A stretch of DNA of 58,654 nucleotides from Rhizophagus sp. LPA8_4_AMF (taxonomy: Eukaryota > Glomeromycota > Glomeromycetes > Glomerales > Glomeraceae). Location of the stretch: NCBI GenBank assembly GCA_021464525.1, contig JADRCO010000069.1, positions 1 through 58,654 on the forward strand, written 5' to 3'. Position 1 is the stretch's first letter. The number at the start of each line of letters is the position of its first letter. This document shows positions 21,795-33,879 of this stretch, one piece after another. The translations under genes were made by a program, and so were the position numbers. The notes under the pieces were generated by a model. That model ran no database searches. It was given only the letters and a program-made list of their open reading frames with translations, and had not been told where the DNA came from.

Positions 21795-24700
21795 AATATT
21801 TTCAAAAAATTTTTCTTGAGAAAAATTTTTTTCTTTAAACAATAAGAGTGTAATAACATACTTCTAAGATTTATAATTATTATCGTTTTTTTTTATATTT
21901 TGTTTTATTTATCGCATTGGTAATTCGAATCGTAATATATAAGGGTGACGAATAGAATTTAAAAAATGTGATGTGAGGTGCGATGACATCGTTTTTTTTA
22001 TTATTCGTAAACCGGTTAAAATTGGCATTTAAGTTCGAAAAATTGGTGGCATAAGCATTTCGTCGGTTTTATTTTTTTTTTATTTTTTTTCTTTTTATTT
22101 TTTCTTCATGGCAAATTTTTTACTTTTTTATAACAAACTTGATGGCTATTTTTGTATCATTAAATGAAACTGTGTATTAAACGCCAAGTCTTTTACTAAT
22201 AAAAAACGTGATAGAGGTTTCAGCTTTCTTTTAATTTTATATTCTCTTTCCATTAAAAGAAATAAACAACAATGGAGTATAAAAGGCATATCAATGAAAA
22301 TCAGGTAATACATGAATAAGTTATATAATTGATAAAAAGAGGACAATAATATTAAATGATGATGAAATTTTATAAAAGAAATGATTTTTTTTTGTTCTTA
22401 TTAATTTTTTTTTTTTTCTTTTTTCGTCTATCGTATGATATCAACAACAGTATCAATAATCAAGTTTTAAACAAGTTTCAAAATTATTAATTACTGTATC
22501 TATCATTTGATTTTGTTATTTATTTATTTATTTTTTTCGTAAAAATATTTTAAGAGTTCATTTACCGTGTTTACCATAAAGATTATATCTGATATTATGA
22601 TATTCTTTTTTCGAGTATAATAGTAAGTCAACCTCTGAAATTTTATGAAAATGGTATTATAAGTATTATAACTTCCAGGTACTATAGAGACCGTTCTACG
22701 ATCATTCAAAAAAAAAAAAAAATCTATTGTTCGAGAAAATTACGTAACAATCAGCATAAAATTCATTTTAGAAAATTTTCACATTTTTCATTACTAAATC
22801 CAATTAAGATAGGAGCAGTTGTCACAGTTTCAGTTAGCCACTGAAGTAATTCATATGATAGATTAATAGATTTTAGATAAGATTAACTAAATTAATCTAA
22901 TTAAATAATTAAATTAAATTAGTTTAAAAAAACCATCCATTTTGAAACACAATACGATGATTTCTATTTTTTGCGCCTCGCATAAAAGTAATTATACTTC
23001 ATATAAATTACCTATGATGATCATACAAACAAACGGAAATTTTCGGACTCGGATAAAAGAACGAAAATCAAAAATCTATTTCTTACGCAAAACAACTCCT
23101 TTTTTAATAATACAATCGAAGACAACCTCTCATTATAATTATAATTATTATCACTATGAGTAATATTTGCTTGCGAAAGTTTACGTTTAATTAAAAAGTT
23201 TCAAATTTTCAAGAATTTGTAAAACTACCAATTATCTCAACTAATTGTTCAGCTCTAAAAAATTGAAACAATTAGTAATTTATTATTCTCTTAATAATTT
23301 TCGTTTTTATTATAAAAAACTTTTTATTCTAAACAATAAAATTATCTGTTTCTCTTTTCTCATAAAAATAAAAAAACTTCTTTACCTTTTTACTTTACCT
23401 TAAAACTTAACACCTTTTAATTATTTCTTTTTTTATTTTTCAATATCACTCCTTAAAATGATACTGTATCTCAAATAAAATTGTCTTATCTTTTAACTTT
23501 TCCCATGATGTAAAAAAAATGCTTTGTCGAACGCTTTCAAACTTTTTACATTCCTTTGACTCCAGTACTTTTGCTGCGAAGAAGCCTAATTCTTCACAGG
23601 AGTAAGACGAGTAACAAGGAGGTTTTAGTGGAAAGTTTGCCGATGTTGCAGAAGTTGTCGTAGTATTTCTTCAATGTAGTGTATTCCTGCACGTAAAAAT
23701 TTTTCTATACAATAAAAAATAGGACTTGAATAAGTGCCAGATAGATTGTATAGATGCTATTTGCGCTTCACTTATGAACATCCAAGTTATTTATAGTATA
23801 TTCTATACAAAAATTATATTTAGGCGGAACCTTTTTTTTTACTTCCAACCTCTAATATTGTTTTTTCCCATAAATATAAAAAGGTGGGAATTTTGTCAAA
23901 CTATAAAGAAATTCTTACCTATAGAATTCCCAAATAAAGTATTATTAAATAGCAAAATTAATTTTTGATCGGGCTAATTTTCCACGAATGTACTGTGTAG
24001 CATTGATCGCTGAGAATCAGCCTTTTTTCAACTTGCTTGAGAAAAAATTTCATAGTTACATTATATTTAGGCGTGGAAAATACTTGATAAACATTTTAAG
24101 TTTAATTTATCCTTAAAAGTCAAGAATTTTGACAGCTTAATCTCGTGCCTGATTAACATAATACATACTTTGGTTTAACTTAATTATTGTTTGCTATCAC
24201 ATTAAGGTTAGCTTGAGTTCTAAAAGGTAAGTCACAATTTAATTAATACTTGGAACAAAAAAAAAACAAATATGAAAAATTTCCTTTTTTGATAATGCCG
24301 ACCGGAACTATGGAATACGGCCATAAGCTATTATCATCTCAAGGTAAATGTTGAGTACAACCTTCTTCTGGCTCCTGAGAAAGTAGCCCCTCTCAAAAAT
24401 AACTTCATATCTGACCAAAGCACAATAGAAGGTTATCTGCTTCTAAATTCAGGAAACTGAGCAATGATTTTCAATACCGAGATATTGTATATGCCGCTCC
24501 AAGGTTGTGTCAGACTTAATCTTGACATACAGTTCATAAAGTTATAATCTTTTTCTTCTACCAACAGAAAAAAAAGCTCGTTAAAGAATTTTTAATAAAC
24601 ATAAAATCTATATTTATAACTCTGGTCAAAATTACAGATCATGTGTATCGAATATTTTATCGTACCATAGATCTACACGGAGGATATTTATTTCCGTCCG

Positions 24701-26460
24701 AAATACGAAACGATTGTGGGGTTTTTGTCATACATTTTCTCTTTCATTAGTTTCCTAAACTTTGTATTGTTATTACCATTTTAATCATTTATTGAAACGC
24801 ATGGGTTGATATTATTGTAATTGGATATTATTCAAAAAAGAAAAAAAAAAATTATTTTAAATGATAAATTTTTCTGTCATTAATATTTTTAAAAAACTCT
24901 TTTAATTACCTTTTAATTACTATATTGAAATACCTTTTAAAATAATGTTTTCAATCTTAAATTTTAACAGAAATTTATTGAAAATATGATTCGTAAGGAG
25001 AATGAACTTAAAATTTCTGTAATATGTATGTACCATATATGTGTTTAAAAACAAAAGAAATTAGTAAAAATGTCAATATTCTTTTATTGTAAAACACCAA
25101 ACCTTTACACCAAATATTCAGGCTTACTAAACTTCTTCGTACCTTTTAAAGGTTGGTTATTCAATTTGTTTCTTCATTCGTAACCGCATTACTTAAAATA
25201 TATTCTAAAATATCTGGTTTAAAAATTATATAGACCAATGGCTAATGGGTACTACAATATCAGCGAAATTTATTAAAAGGAGATTTTAATATAATCATTA
25301 AAATGTGACCATTAAAATGTGGAAATTAAAATTAATGACCTACTATCACATATTTTGCAATATTAGAGACGGGTATTTCATAAGGATACTCTCAAAAAGG
25401 GGGATATTTTAAGCAGAGCGGTACGGTAATTGAATGAAGATTAATCCGTGCCTAATTAAGTTAATCGTTGGATACTACATTTTATTCAATCAAGCGAAAG
25501 AAAATTTACGTTATAAGTTCCCGCCTAAATTTCTGAAGATTTAAGAGATTATGAAGATTTAAAGGATTATTAGTGAAAATATAGAAAAATTTAAGAAATG
25601 TAAGAATAAATAAACAATCGCAAATCTTTCAATAATAATTTGAATTACCTATTTACCATTTTTCGTAAAAGTCTCACAGTTATCTTTAAAAGATCAAGAT
25701 CTGCTGCTGGTATTAAAGATTATTAGTAAGATTACCTGTCAATTATTCTTAAATTGTAAACAATTGAGAATGCTACGGCAAATATAATAGATAATGGAAT
25801 AGTTACGGTAAATATAATAGATAATGAAATGGTTACGGCAAATATAAATAATGAGTACTTGTGATGTTTGTGCTGAAAGATGAAGTTTTCTGTTTATTCT
25901 TTTTTTTTGAAGATATTAATTATTCTTTGCTCTTTTCTCCTGTTTTCGGAATCCTTGAGAAAATACTCTAAAAGGTAACTAAATGTAATGGGAACAAGTA
26001 AATCTGCAAATGAATCTGCAAGAATTTTTTTTTTTGGGTCTATTGGATGATAAAAATCTTTAGAAAATTATCAGGACGTAAGGATGGAATAGTTAAAAAT
26101 GGTTTAATCTTTGTTATATATTTTAATATTAAGAAAATAAATTTCGGGTTTAAATATTTTTCTGGGAAAAACAAAATTAAAAAATGAAATTAAGAAAAAG
26201 AAATGTTTGTAAAAAAAGAATTGAATAAAACTAGCGATATGTATATTACCTTGATTGTTAAATATTGTAAAATTTAAAATATTGTTGTTATTTCAGATAA
26301 TAAGGCCTAAATTTCTAATAAAACATATAGTATGCGCTTGCAAAAATTAATGTCGGGTTTTCCGAGCTTTCCCCGAAAATTATTATATAATATCTCCGAT
26401 ATGTACGATATGCAAAAAAAAAAAAATTGTCGAAGATGGAGACATAAAGAGTGAATATTT
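21795..26460. other. Long gene-free stretch
   Basis: About 4.7 kb without a supportable gene. Short frames (22,146; 22,524; 22,942; 23,726) have no coding character. Two slightly GC-richer islands (23,530-23,690 and 24,280-24,540) could be old gene fragments, but I could not read a protein from either. A 30-bp tandem repeat lies at 25,774. Confidence 0.5.
25774..25853. repeat. Tandem repeat, 30-bp unit, about 2.7 copies
   Basis: Units begin at 25,774, 25,804 and 25,834, each starting TACGG(C/T)AAATATAA. The first two are full length and differ at a few positions; the third is shortened. Confidence 0.85.
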
Positions 26461-27090
26461 CAATAACACACACATATATATATAAAATATATAGTATATT
26501 CTTTCTTTAATTAAAACTATATAAATAATTGAAATTCGCATCATTATTTTTCAATTGATATTATACGCGTATAAATAAATATATATATATATATAATATA
26601 CGTTTACTTTATACATTTATTTAATTTTTAATTTATGTTATATAACATAAAAAAATATATATAATAATAATAAAGTGGTAATGTAATTTATATAATTATT
26701 ATATATAAAAAAATAAATAGATAAATAAATAAAATGATGAATATAAATAAAATAAAATGAAGTAAGTAATTAAAATAATGAAGTATAAAAAATGATGATC
26801 AGTTTTTTGAAATATATTTATTTACTGCGAACGGTTTAAATAAAAAAACCAATCTCTTTCAAAAAATCCAAAATAATCCTTTTTACAAAGATCTAGATTT
26901 TCATTCAAATAATTTCTATTTAAAGTTTAACATCGCGTTACTGGCAAACAATATATAAGTATTGTAATTATTAACATTAAATAAGTTTTAAAGTTATTTA
27001 ACTGGTCATAATGTATATATATATATATCATATATGTAATATATATATATGTATATACTTACTGTATATATATTTATATATACATTATAA
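26461..27090. repeat. AT microsatellite region
   Basis: Several runs of (AT)n and (TA)n, with short ATAA repeats, separated by ordinary AT-rich sequence; the densest are near 26,577-26,600 and 27,010-27,085. It lies upstream of the HMG-like gene at 27,342. Confidence 0.8.
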
Positions 27091-27341
27091 ATTAATTAAT
27101 AAATCAATTTGATTTTTTTACGTTATTATACGATTATAGATGATAAAAAAAAAAAAAAAATCTAAAAATTTTATAATAAATAAATAAATTTTCCCTTTCG
27201 GCAATCAACAATTTTTTTTTAATTTTTCTTCAAAACAAACTGACCTTTAATTATAAAAAAAAAAAAAAAAATTTAAGATCTTAATAAATTAAGATTTAAA
27301 AAATTAAGATTTTAAGATTTAAAAAAATTAAGCTTATAATT

Positions 27342-27731
27342 ATGATTTCCTCACCTACTGCAGCTATTCAATTTATTGAACAGCTTGAAAGAAGGTTCAC
27401 TATAAACAACACAGTTAGAGCTCCTTCCTTGGCCGGCCAAGACTTAAAATTATTTGCAAAAATTGTACATAAAGATCTAACTCGCAGAAATAAAGCTCGA
27501 TCAAGACCTACAGATAAGCAAGGAATGTTGCGTTACCTTGTTAATAAAAAGGCCGAACAAATTGGGATTTATAATTATCAACTCGCAAACAAATTTGCAG
27601 ATGAGTTGATGAGAACGGCCTCTGACCAGGATAAGGAACTATATGAAGAATTAGCAGGCCACGTCAATGATATAATCAAAGCTATTCACCCTCGTCGATA
27701 TCTTGGTAATTCTCTCCGCGGCTCGCAATAA
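27342..27731 (+). CDS. Small HMG-box-like protein, 129 residues (paralogue of 21,432)
   Basis: A single exon after a long A-rich leader. The domain runs from about residue 48: NKARSRPTDKQGMLRYLVNK, KAEQIGIYNYQLANKFADEL, then MRTASDQDKELYEELAGHVN and DIIKAIHP. ELMRTASDQDKELYEELAGH follows the HMG pattern W-x-x-L-S-x-x-E/D-K-x-x-Y-x-x-L-A, but with Leu-Met where Trp is expected. Compared with the 21,432 paralogue the N-terminus is different and the domain is more basic, and the C-terminus has a basic patch (PRRYLGNSLRGSQ). The codons are more GC-rich than the flanks, which argues it is a real gene. A function as a nuclear DNA-binding protein is inferred only. Confidence 0.6.
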   Translation: MISSPTAAIQFIEQLERRFTINNTVRAPSLAGQDLKLFAKIVHKDLTRRNKARSRPTDKQGMLRYLVNKKAEQIGIYNYQLANKFADELMRTASDQDKELYEELAGHVNDIIKAIHPRRYLGNSLRGSQ

Positions 27732-27754
27732 TCATCTTTGGAGAGTTCACTTTC

Positions 27755-27785
27755 TCATGAAATATTTTCAAAAAGTTTTTCTTTC

Positions 27786-27816
<31 letters not shown>

Positions 27817-27826
27817 CTTCAGGCAA
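27755..27826. repeat. Shared 3' flank plus (TA)n microsatellite
   Basis: CTCATGAAATATTTTCAAAA (27,757 onward), just after the stop codon, closely matches sequence spanning the stop codon of the 21,432 gene (from about 21,784). It runs into a pure (TA)n run at 27,786-27,810. Confidence 0.7.
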
Positions 27827-30600
27827 AAGCAATATTTAATATATTGGTAATTACTTACAATAAAAGAATTCTTTACCATTAAAAAAAAAAAAATAAAAAA
27901 TAATAATAATAATATATTGGTAATCCGAATATTTATTTTCTTTTATTTATTTGGCGTAACATCTGGAAAATTCACATTTTTTTTTAGTTTTACTATCTGA
28001 ATTTCGTTTTTTAAATATATTGGCAAAATTTTTTTTTAAAAAAAAACACCATTTTTTTGATTATCTACTTTACGTTAGCACATCTCGCACGTTTTCATTC
28101 GAATATATAGTTTAATTTGTAATAACATTATTGTATACTTAGTGTACGAATAATTTCGTTTTGTACAATAAAAAAAGTTCGTCGTTATATTAGTGCATAG
28201 AAAATAACAATCGGCCGATATTTTTTTAATAATGAAAAATAACTGGCTCCAAGGTTTAATTGGCAATTTTTTGTATGACAAACACGTTAATCCTATATGT
28301 AAAGAAGAACAAAGCCAATTTATTAACTGTTTACTTTATCTTCAGCCCTTATTAATACGCGAATTCTTATTTTATACTAGCTTAATCTTTTAATGACAAT
28401 ATTCTCTATTTGCGTATAAATAGTATTTAATTTATTAAATACTATACTCGTATTTATTTATAATATATTTATTTTTGGATTGTTCGTAGTATTTCATTTT
28501 TAAAATAATAATCATATTTATTTAAGTTTCTTCATATGTGTTTAATTGATAAACTGATAAGGATATATAAACATAAGCATGTATTTTAAATTTTATAATA
28601 AAGTTCTTATGCTACGGAAAAGCTGCTCGTTGGAAAAAAAAAAGAGAGACCCTAATTGAGCTGTCGTATCACAAGCATGTGCAATAAATATTGAATTACT
28701 ATATTTGTGATATCAATAGCATTTATATTATATACATTAATTTTATTATATATAAATTTAGATATATCGATTTTTTTAATGTTTTTTATTATCAAGACTT
28801 TCCTTATTACGATAATAGAAAATTTCGATTAAAATACACCATAAGATCGAATATTAATAATGCATATATTAAGAAATTTTTTATTTTTTGTTATAAAAGA
28901 TTATTAAATTGCGGTGAAATTATAATATACGTATCCTTTTTATTTTGACTTAAATAAGAAATATTCAAAAAAAGCGAAATAATACAATTAGCGTAAAATC
29001 TGGCTTGAATTGTAGCTTGAATTTTAGTAATTCATTCCTCTGAATCAATTAATTAATTAAATTGGACAAGTAGCATGATTACGTCGCATAACTTGTATTT
29101 GTTTTGCTTTCGACCGATTCCAAGATATTATCTAAAATTGAGCTTTTGAAGTTCATAGTATTAAAGTAATGTTTCAAATAATAATCACAAGTTATTAAAG
29201 AATGAAATGGGAGAAACGAAATGAACAGGACCAAGCATATATAAATGAGGTGAACAAGAACTTTTAAACTATAATTCTTTTTTACAAAATATTATTGTTA
29301 AAAACATCTTTTCTCTTCCTACAAATAAAAAAACATTATTAACTCATATTTTCTTCTTATTAAAATGCCTTATTCATTATTCATTTATTTATGTGTACCA
29401 AAATTGTTACAGGAAATTTCTGCATCATGTATTTTGACAAGCAGAATCTATGTGTAACAAAATTTTTTAAACAAAATTGCCAGGTGGTTCTCCAGGTGGC
29501 GTTTTTTATGATTCGCTAGGTGAATGTTGTTTTAAATCAAGAAATTGAAAAATTGTTCTCTACGACCCTATTTCGTTACATTAATTACACCTACATCTTT
29601 CCCATCGTTAGTGAACTTACAATACTTGGAACTCATCAATGTTAGTAGATGGTTGAATTAAATTGGCGAGAATGAGAAAGAAAATCTTAAAATTACAGTA
29701 AAGTATTGCCGAGTTCGTGCTGTGACTTACGATGCTGAAGGATTCCGTAATAAAACTCGTAAATGTCGAAGGCTACAATGTTAATGTGGAAATTACAACA
29801 AAAGTTTTCAAATTATACTAGTCTCATTATCACATTAATATTTTTTTTAATAATTAATTATTTACAATATTTAACTCATAATAACAATTCTGAATTGAGT
29901 AATGAGAGTGGCAAGAATTAGTTTAAATTTTATTTATTATACTATAACAGAAAAATATTTATTCCTACAATGTAGGAAAGATTTGAAGAGATACCTCGTA
30001 TTTTTCTCAAATTTATGCGTTACATACTACTCTGTAATTATAATAAAATGTTAAACGAACTCTCTTTATACAGTGTGTCTTTGTTGATTGGATTTGTATG
30101 ATAGACAGCTATTGTCTTTCCCTAATACCGAATCATAATTAACTGTTCAACGAATTGAGATGTTAGCAATAAGATTGAATTTTACAAAAGTTATTGAATC
30201 TAATATCTAATTTTTTTTATATTATAAAATATTAAACAATGACTCTACCAGAATAAACACCTTGTAGTCTTTGGAAATTTTGAGATAAATATTATGCCAA
30301 TGTGTAGAGGTTTAAAGAGTTGATTCTATTCTATTTGAATATAATGAAGGAGGAATTAAATGTACATGCTTAATAGCTACTATTATTGTTAGTAAACTTC
30401 ATATTCTTTATAATTAAATAAATTAGAATCAGGGCATAAAATAAATGATTAATCCTGAAAAAATTCTTTAAATTTCAACAGATTCTTTATTTTAAGCACG
30501 GTAATTACCTTACTGTTCATAATAAAATACGTAATGACTAACCTACGCGTTTGTATATCTATGGGTTAAATTAACAAAGATAGCATAATTTTATTGACAT
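27827..30600. other. Gene-free stretch
   Basis: No supportable gene in about 2.8 kb. Coding-like snatches occur near 29,480-29,550 (reading GGSPGGVFYDSLGECC after a possible acceptor) and 29,700-29,790, but neither extends and both may be fossils of older genes. Confidence 0.45.
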
Positions 30601-30601
30601 A

Positions 30602-30774
30602 CATAGTGAAATTCGACATATTGGACTTGTCCATCTCAATAGTAAAATTTTCCAAAAATCTGGTATATCGAGAAGTCCGGTATATTTCACTATAAATTAT
30701 AATAATCAGTTCCAGAACTCAACTCCGTTATATCAAAATTTTACTTATAATCCGGTTTATCAAATTTCACTGTG
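30602..30774. mobile_element. MITE, 173 bp, TA target site
   Basis: The left end CATAGTGAAATTCGACATAT and the reverse complement of the right end CACAGTGAAATTTGATAAAC are imperfect terminal repeats of about 25 bp. TA flanks both (30,600-30,601 and 30,775-30,776). The interior holds partial extra copies of the end motif (TATTTCACTATAAATTA). Tc1/mariner-pogo class by target site and ends; no coding capacity. Confidence 0.65.
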
Positions 30775-30776
30775 TA

Positions 30777-32050
30777 CGTTACTTTTTGATCCAGTTCAGT
30801 AATTATGATCTAGCGCCTGCAATCTTGCAATTGTCTTGTATTCTCAATTTATATCATGAAATTATCCTTTATCCCATTGGTATTATGTATACACCGATGG
30901 AATTACTCCACTAGTATAAAATCCATCAGTGTAGGAGATATGCGAACCAATGGCTAGACCAAGGCTTACGGTAATATGTAGTAGGTGAAGAGGCGGTTCT
31001 CAGACGACACATCTCTTCTTAATAAAAAGAATGTGTATGCAAAATATGTAAATTGATTATTTGTGATATACGATTTTTAATTAGCGTATTATCACTAGGG
31101 CTCCCATCTTTTAGTTATTCATCGATATCCAAGTATGTATTAACTTTAATCTTGAAATTCAATTGTAAAGTTTCAAATAACATGCTCCACTATAAATTTT
31201 TCTTCTATATATTCTCCTTTCTCTAAATAAAATCAATCAATTAAGACTTTGTTTAAGGATTAAGAAAGAAAATTTTACGAATTAAAAGAAGATGATCTTA
31301 GACCGACTGATAATATTTAGACGTTGATGATGAAATTATTTGATATAAAAGAATAGAACTATTTTTAAAATAGTTGTATTTAGTTGATTATTTATCCCGT
31401 ATCACTACTCTGTTTAGCGCGAATTTCATTATTTTGCGCTTATCTGCTGTTGATGCAAACTCAATTAATGTTCCATCATTTTCTGCTTGTATTGCGTCAA
31501 AATCTTCTTATTTAAATACAAAACTTTATCCGAGTATAAAATTGGTAGTCTACCGATAATATTTCAATACTTATGTTTTAAATAATTTTATTCAAGAATA
31601 AACAGAAATTGATTTTGTTTTTAATCGTGGTATAATATATAACTACTGTCTGCCCAATTTATTTATTATTAAAAGGAGTATTTTTTCTTGTCGATAATTG
31701 TCTTTTATTTTTAATAACAATATATAAAGTTATTACTTCCCAAATTTGTTGAATCCCATTTTGTCAAGGTACGCTTTACTCGTCCTACTCTCATAATTCA
31801 GTATATATTTGATAAATATATATTTACATATATAAACCCATCACATCAACCAGCCAGCATGATTACAAACTCCTAATCCAACTCTAACGATCAAACTTTT
31901 CATTCTTTCCTTAATATTTATTATATAATGTTCAGTGTTGCCTTCTAATCTTTGTGCAGCAAAAAGGTGATCTAGTGTTTGTTGGATTTTTAAATGGGTT
32001 TGTTTTAATTTCGAATACTTGTACTGTACCCCCCATCATTGTTATTATAT
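30777..32050. other. Gene-free stretch upstream of the 3' end of F-box gene 1
   Basis: No supportable gene. The short plus-strand frame at 31,374-31,559 is Ser/Leu-rich and not recognisable. The final 150 bases should contain the F-box 1 transcription end. Confidence 0.45.
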
Positions 32051-33523
32051 CTAATAGTATACATATACTTCAAAATAACGTCTAAAATCTTTAATCACGC
32101 CATCATCTTTATATTTGTTGATCAAATTTATATAATTTTCCTCATCATAAACAGGATCAGATGTGAGTATGGAAAGTGCAGGCCGACCCCTCCATCCTTC
32201 TAAGAAATTTTCCAAAATTTTCAAAGAAACTTTAAAATTATCAAAGAATCTAATCTCTCTCAAATTATTTGGCGCTGATCTAACTAGGATTTTTAATAAT
32301 TCCTCCCCATCCGAAAATTTATCTTCATTTGATATTTGATCACTATCATCAACGATACTATTCTTAATTAATAATAATGATTTTAATTGTTTACAAGCTA
32401 ATAATAATTTTTCGAATTCATTGAAATGTTCAACTGATGATGAGAATACAAGTGATAGATCTTCAATCAAAGGACAATTTTTATAAATTGTACGAATTAA
32501 AACAAGAGAATCTTCATTAAAATTGTCGTAACTACAATATTTCAATAAAATTTTCCTGAGACATCCTCCACTATTTTCAACTATACAAGAAGCCGTTTGG
32601 ATTTCAATATAATCAATTTTAAAGATCTCAAGATCACGATAGAATAATTTTTTTAATGATGCTTCGTTACTTAAAGTAAGATCATCAATTTTTAATGTTC
32701 TCAAATTACGAAGTTCCGGTAGCACTTTTTGTAAGAATGTATGTTCATAATCATCAATAAATTGAAAGATTATTATTAAATGATTTAATGTATCCGCCTT
32801 TTTTGTTAATGCCGTAAAAATTTCTTCATAAGGATCTATGAAATAAATTTCATCAAAATCATCCTCCCACTTAAAATATTTTAAATTCTTTTGAACTTCA
32901 ATCAATTTAACAATTCCATAATTAGCTTTTGGATTTATGTTAATAATGATTAGCCTCTGTATCTTTTGACATATACGTGATAATCCATAAAAATATGATG
33001 GATCAATAGATGTGTCACATTTTAACTCACATAATAAATTAAGACGTGTATTAGCCTCCGGAAAATAAAATATTTGATGTTTAATTGATATAATGTCCAA
33101 ATACTTTAACTCTAGACATTTCTTTATCAGAACTTTGTATACTTCTTGTTGTAAAAGAAATTGATTATAAGATGTAATTATTTTAGGTGATCTAGAAATT
33201 ATAGTATTAATAATTATTATGTTAATACTCCTACAATAAGATAGGTAATCAAATAAAAGTGATTTGTGTGAAGTTGGAGGTAATTTAATTCCTTGTTCCG
33301 TTAAAAATTCTTTAATATCATCAGTTAAATAGGAAGCAATATCGTAAAATAAAGAATCTTTATTATTATAACTTATAGCGTAGCGCCAAGGATTCCTCCA
33401 TAAAATTGGAATCACAGTTTCACACCATAGTCTATTAACCATTAGACATGAAAAAAGAGACCTCGAATCATTCTGAAATTCTTCAAATAATAAGAAAAGA
33501 ATATCTTTATTAAGTTTGGACAT
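32051..33523 (-). CDS. F-box protein with C-terminal leucine-rich helical repeats (copy 1), 490 residues
   Basis: A single exon. The N-terminal F-box is clear: LNKDILFLLFEEF, then SLFSCLMVNRLWCETVIPIL and WRNPW, the signature of the large Glomeromycotina F-box family. The remainder has irregular Leu-rich repeats (LKYLDII, LLCELKC, IQRLIII, NLKYFKW, LRTLKIDDL, LRKILLKY, LIEDLSLVF, LREIRFFDN), i.e. an LRR-like solenoid, and ends WRGRPALSI then KDDGVIKDFRRYFEVYVYY. F-box proteins bind Skp1 and carry substrates to SCF ubiquitin ligases; the LRR part would select the substrate, unknown here. The paralogue at 40,225-41,682 is the same size and closely similar throughout. The start at 33,523 (MSKLNKD) is conserved in both. 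Confidence 0.85.
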   Translation of the reverse strand: MSKLNKDILFLLFEEFQNDSRSLFSCLMVNRLWCETVIPILWRNPWRYAISYNNKDSLFYDIASYLTDDIKEFLTEQGIKLPPTSHKSLLFDYLSYCRSINIIIINTIISRSPKIITSYNQFLLQQEVYKVLIKKCLELKYLDIISIKHQIFYFPEANTRLNLLCELKCDTSIDPSYFYGLSRICQKIQRLIIININPKANYGIVKLIEVQKNLKYFKWEDDFDEIYFIDPYEEIFTALTKKADTLNHLIIIFQFIDDYEHTFLQKVLPELRNLRTLKIDDLTLSNEASLKKLFYRDLEIFKIDYIEIQTASCIVENSGGCLRKILLKYCSYDNFNEDSLVLIRTIYKNCPLIEDLSLVFSSSVEHFNEFEKLLLACKQLKSLLLIKNSIVDDSDQISNEDKFSDGEELLKILVRSAPNNLREIRFFDNFKVSLKILENFLEGWRGRPALSILTSDPVYDEENYINLINKYKDDGVIKDFRRYFEVYVYY

Positions 33524-33879
33524 TTTCTTTTTAAAAAAAAATCAAATGATAAGTTGAGGAAAAAATAAATAATCGCGAGAACTAATCTGGTCCGGGTACG
33601 GTTTATCGATTTATATAATAATTACCGGAATCCGGGTTACCCCTGTTAGTGCAAAATTAATTTTGGTAAGCGTTAGCCAAAACAGTTTAAACTTAGTTTC
33701 CGCAAATTTCTTATTAAACAAATACTTTTTTTTTTATTTGTAACACTATAGATGTAATCATATAAATAAAATATTAGACAATAATCACCAATAATCACAT
33801 GATGCAGAATTGCAGATGCCATTTTTAAAATAAAGTTATAGTTTTATGTATTGTTTATATTGATTACAATGAAAAAATT

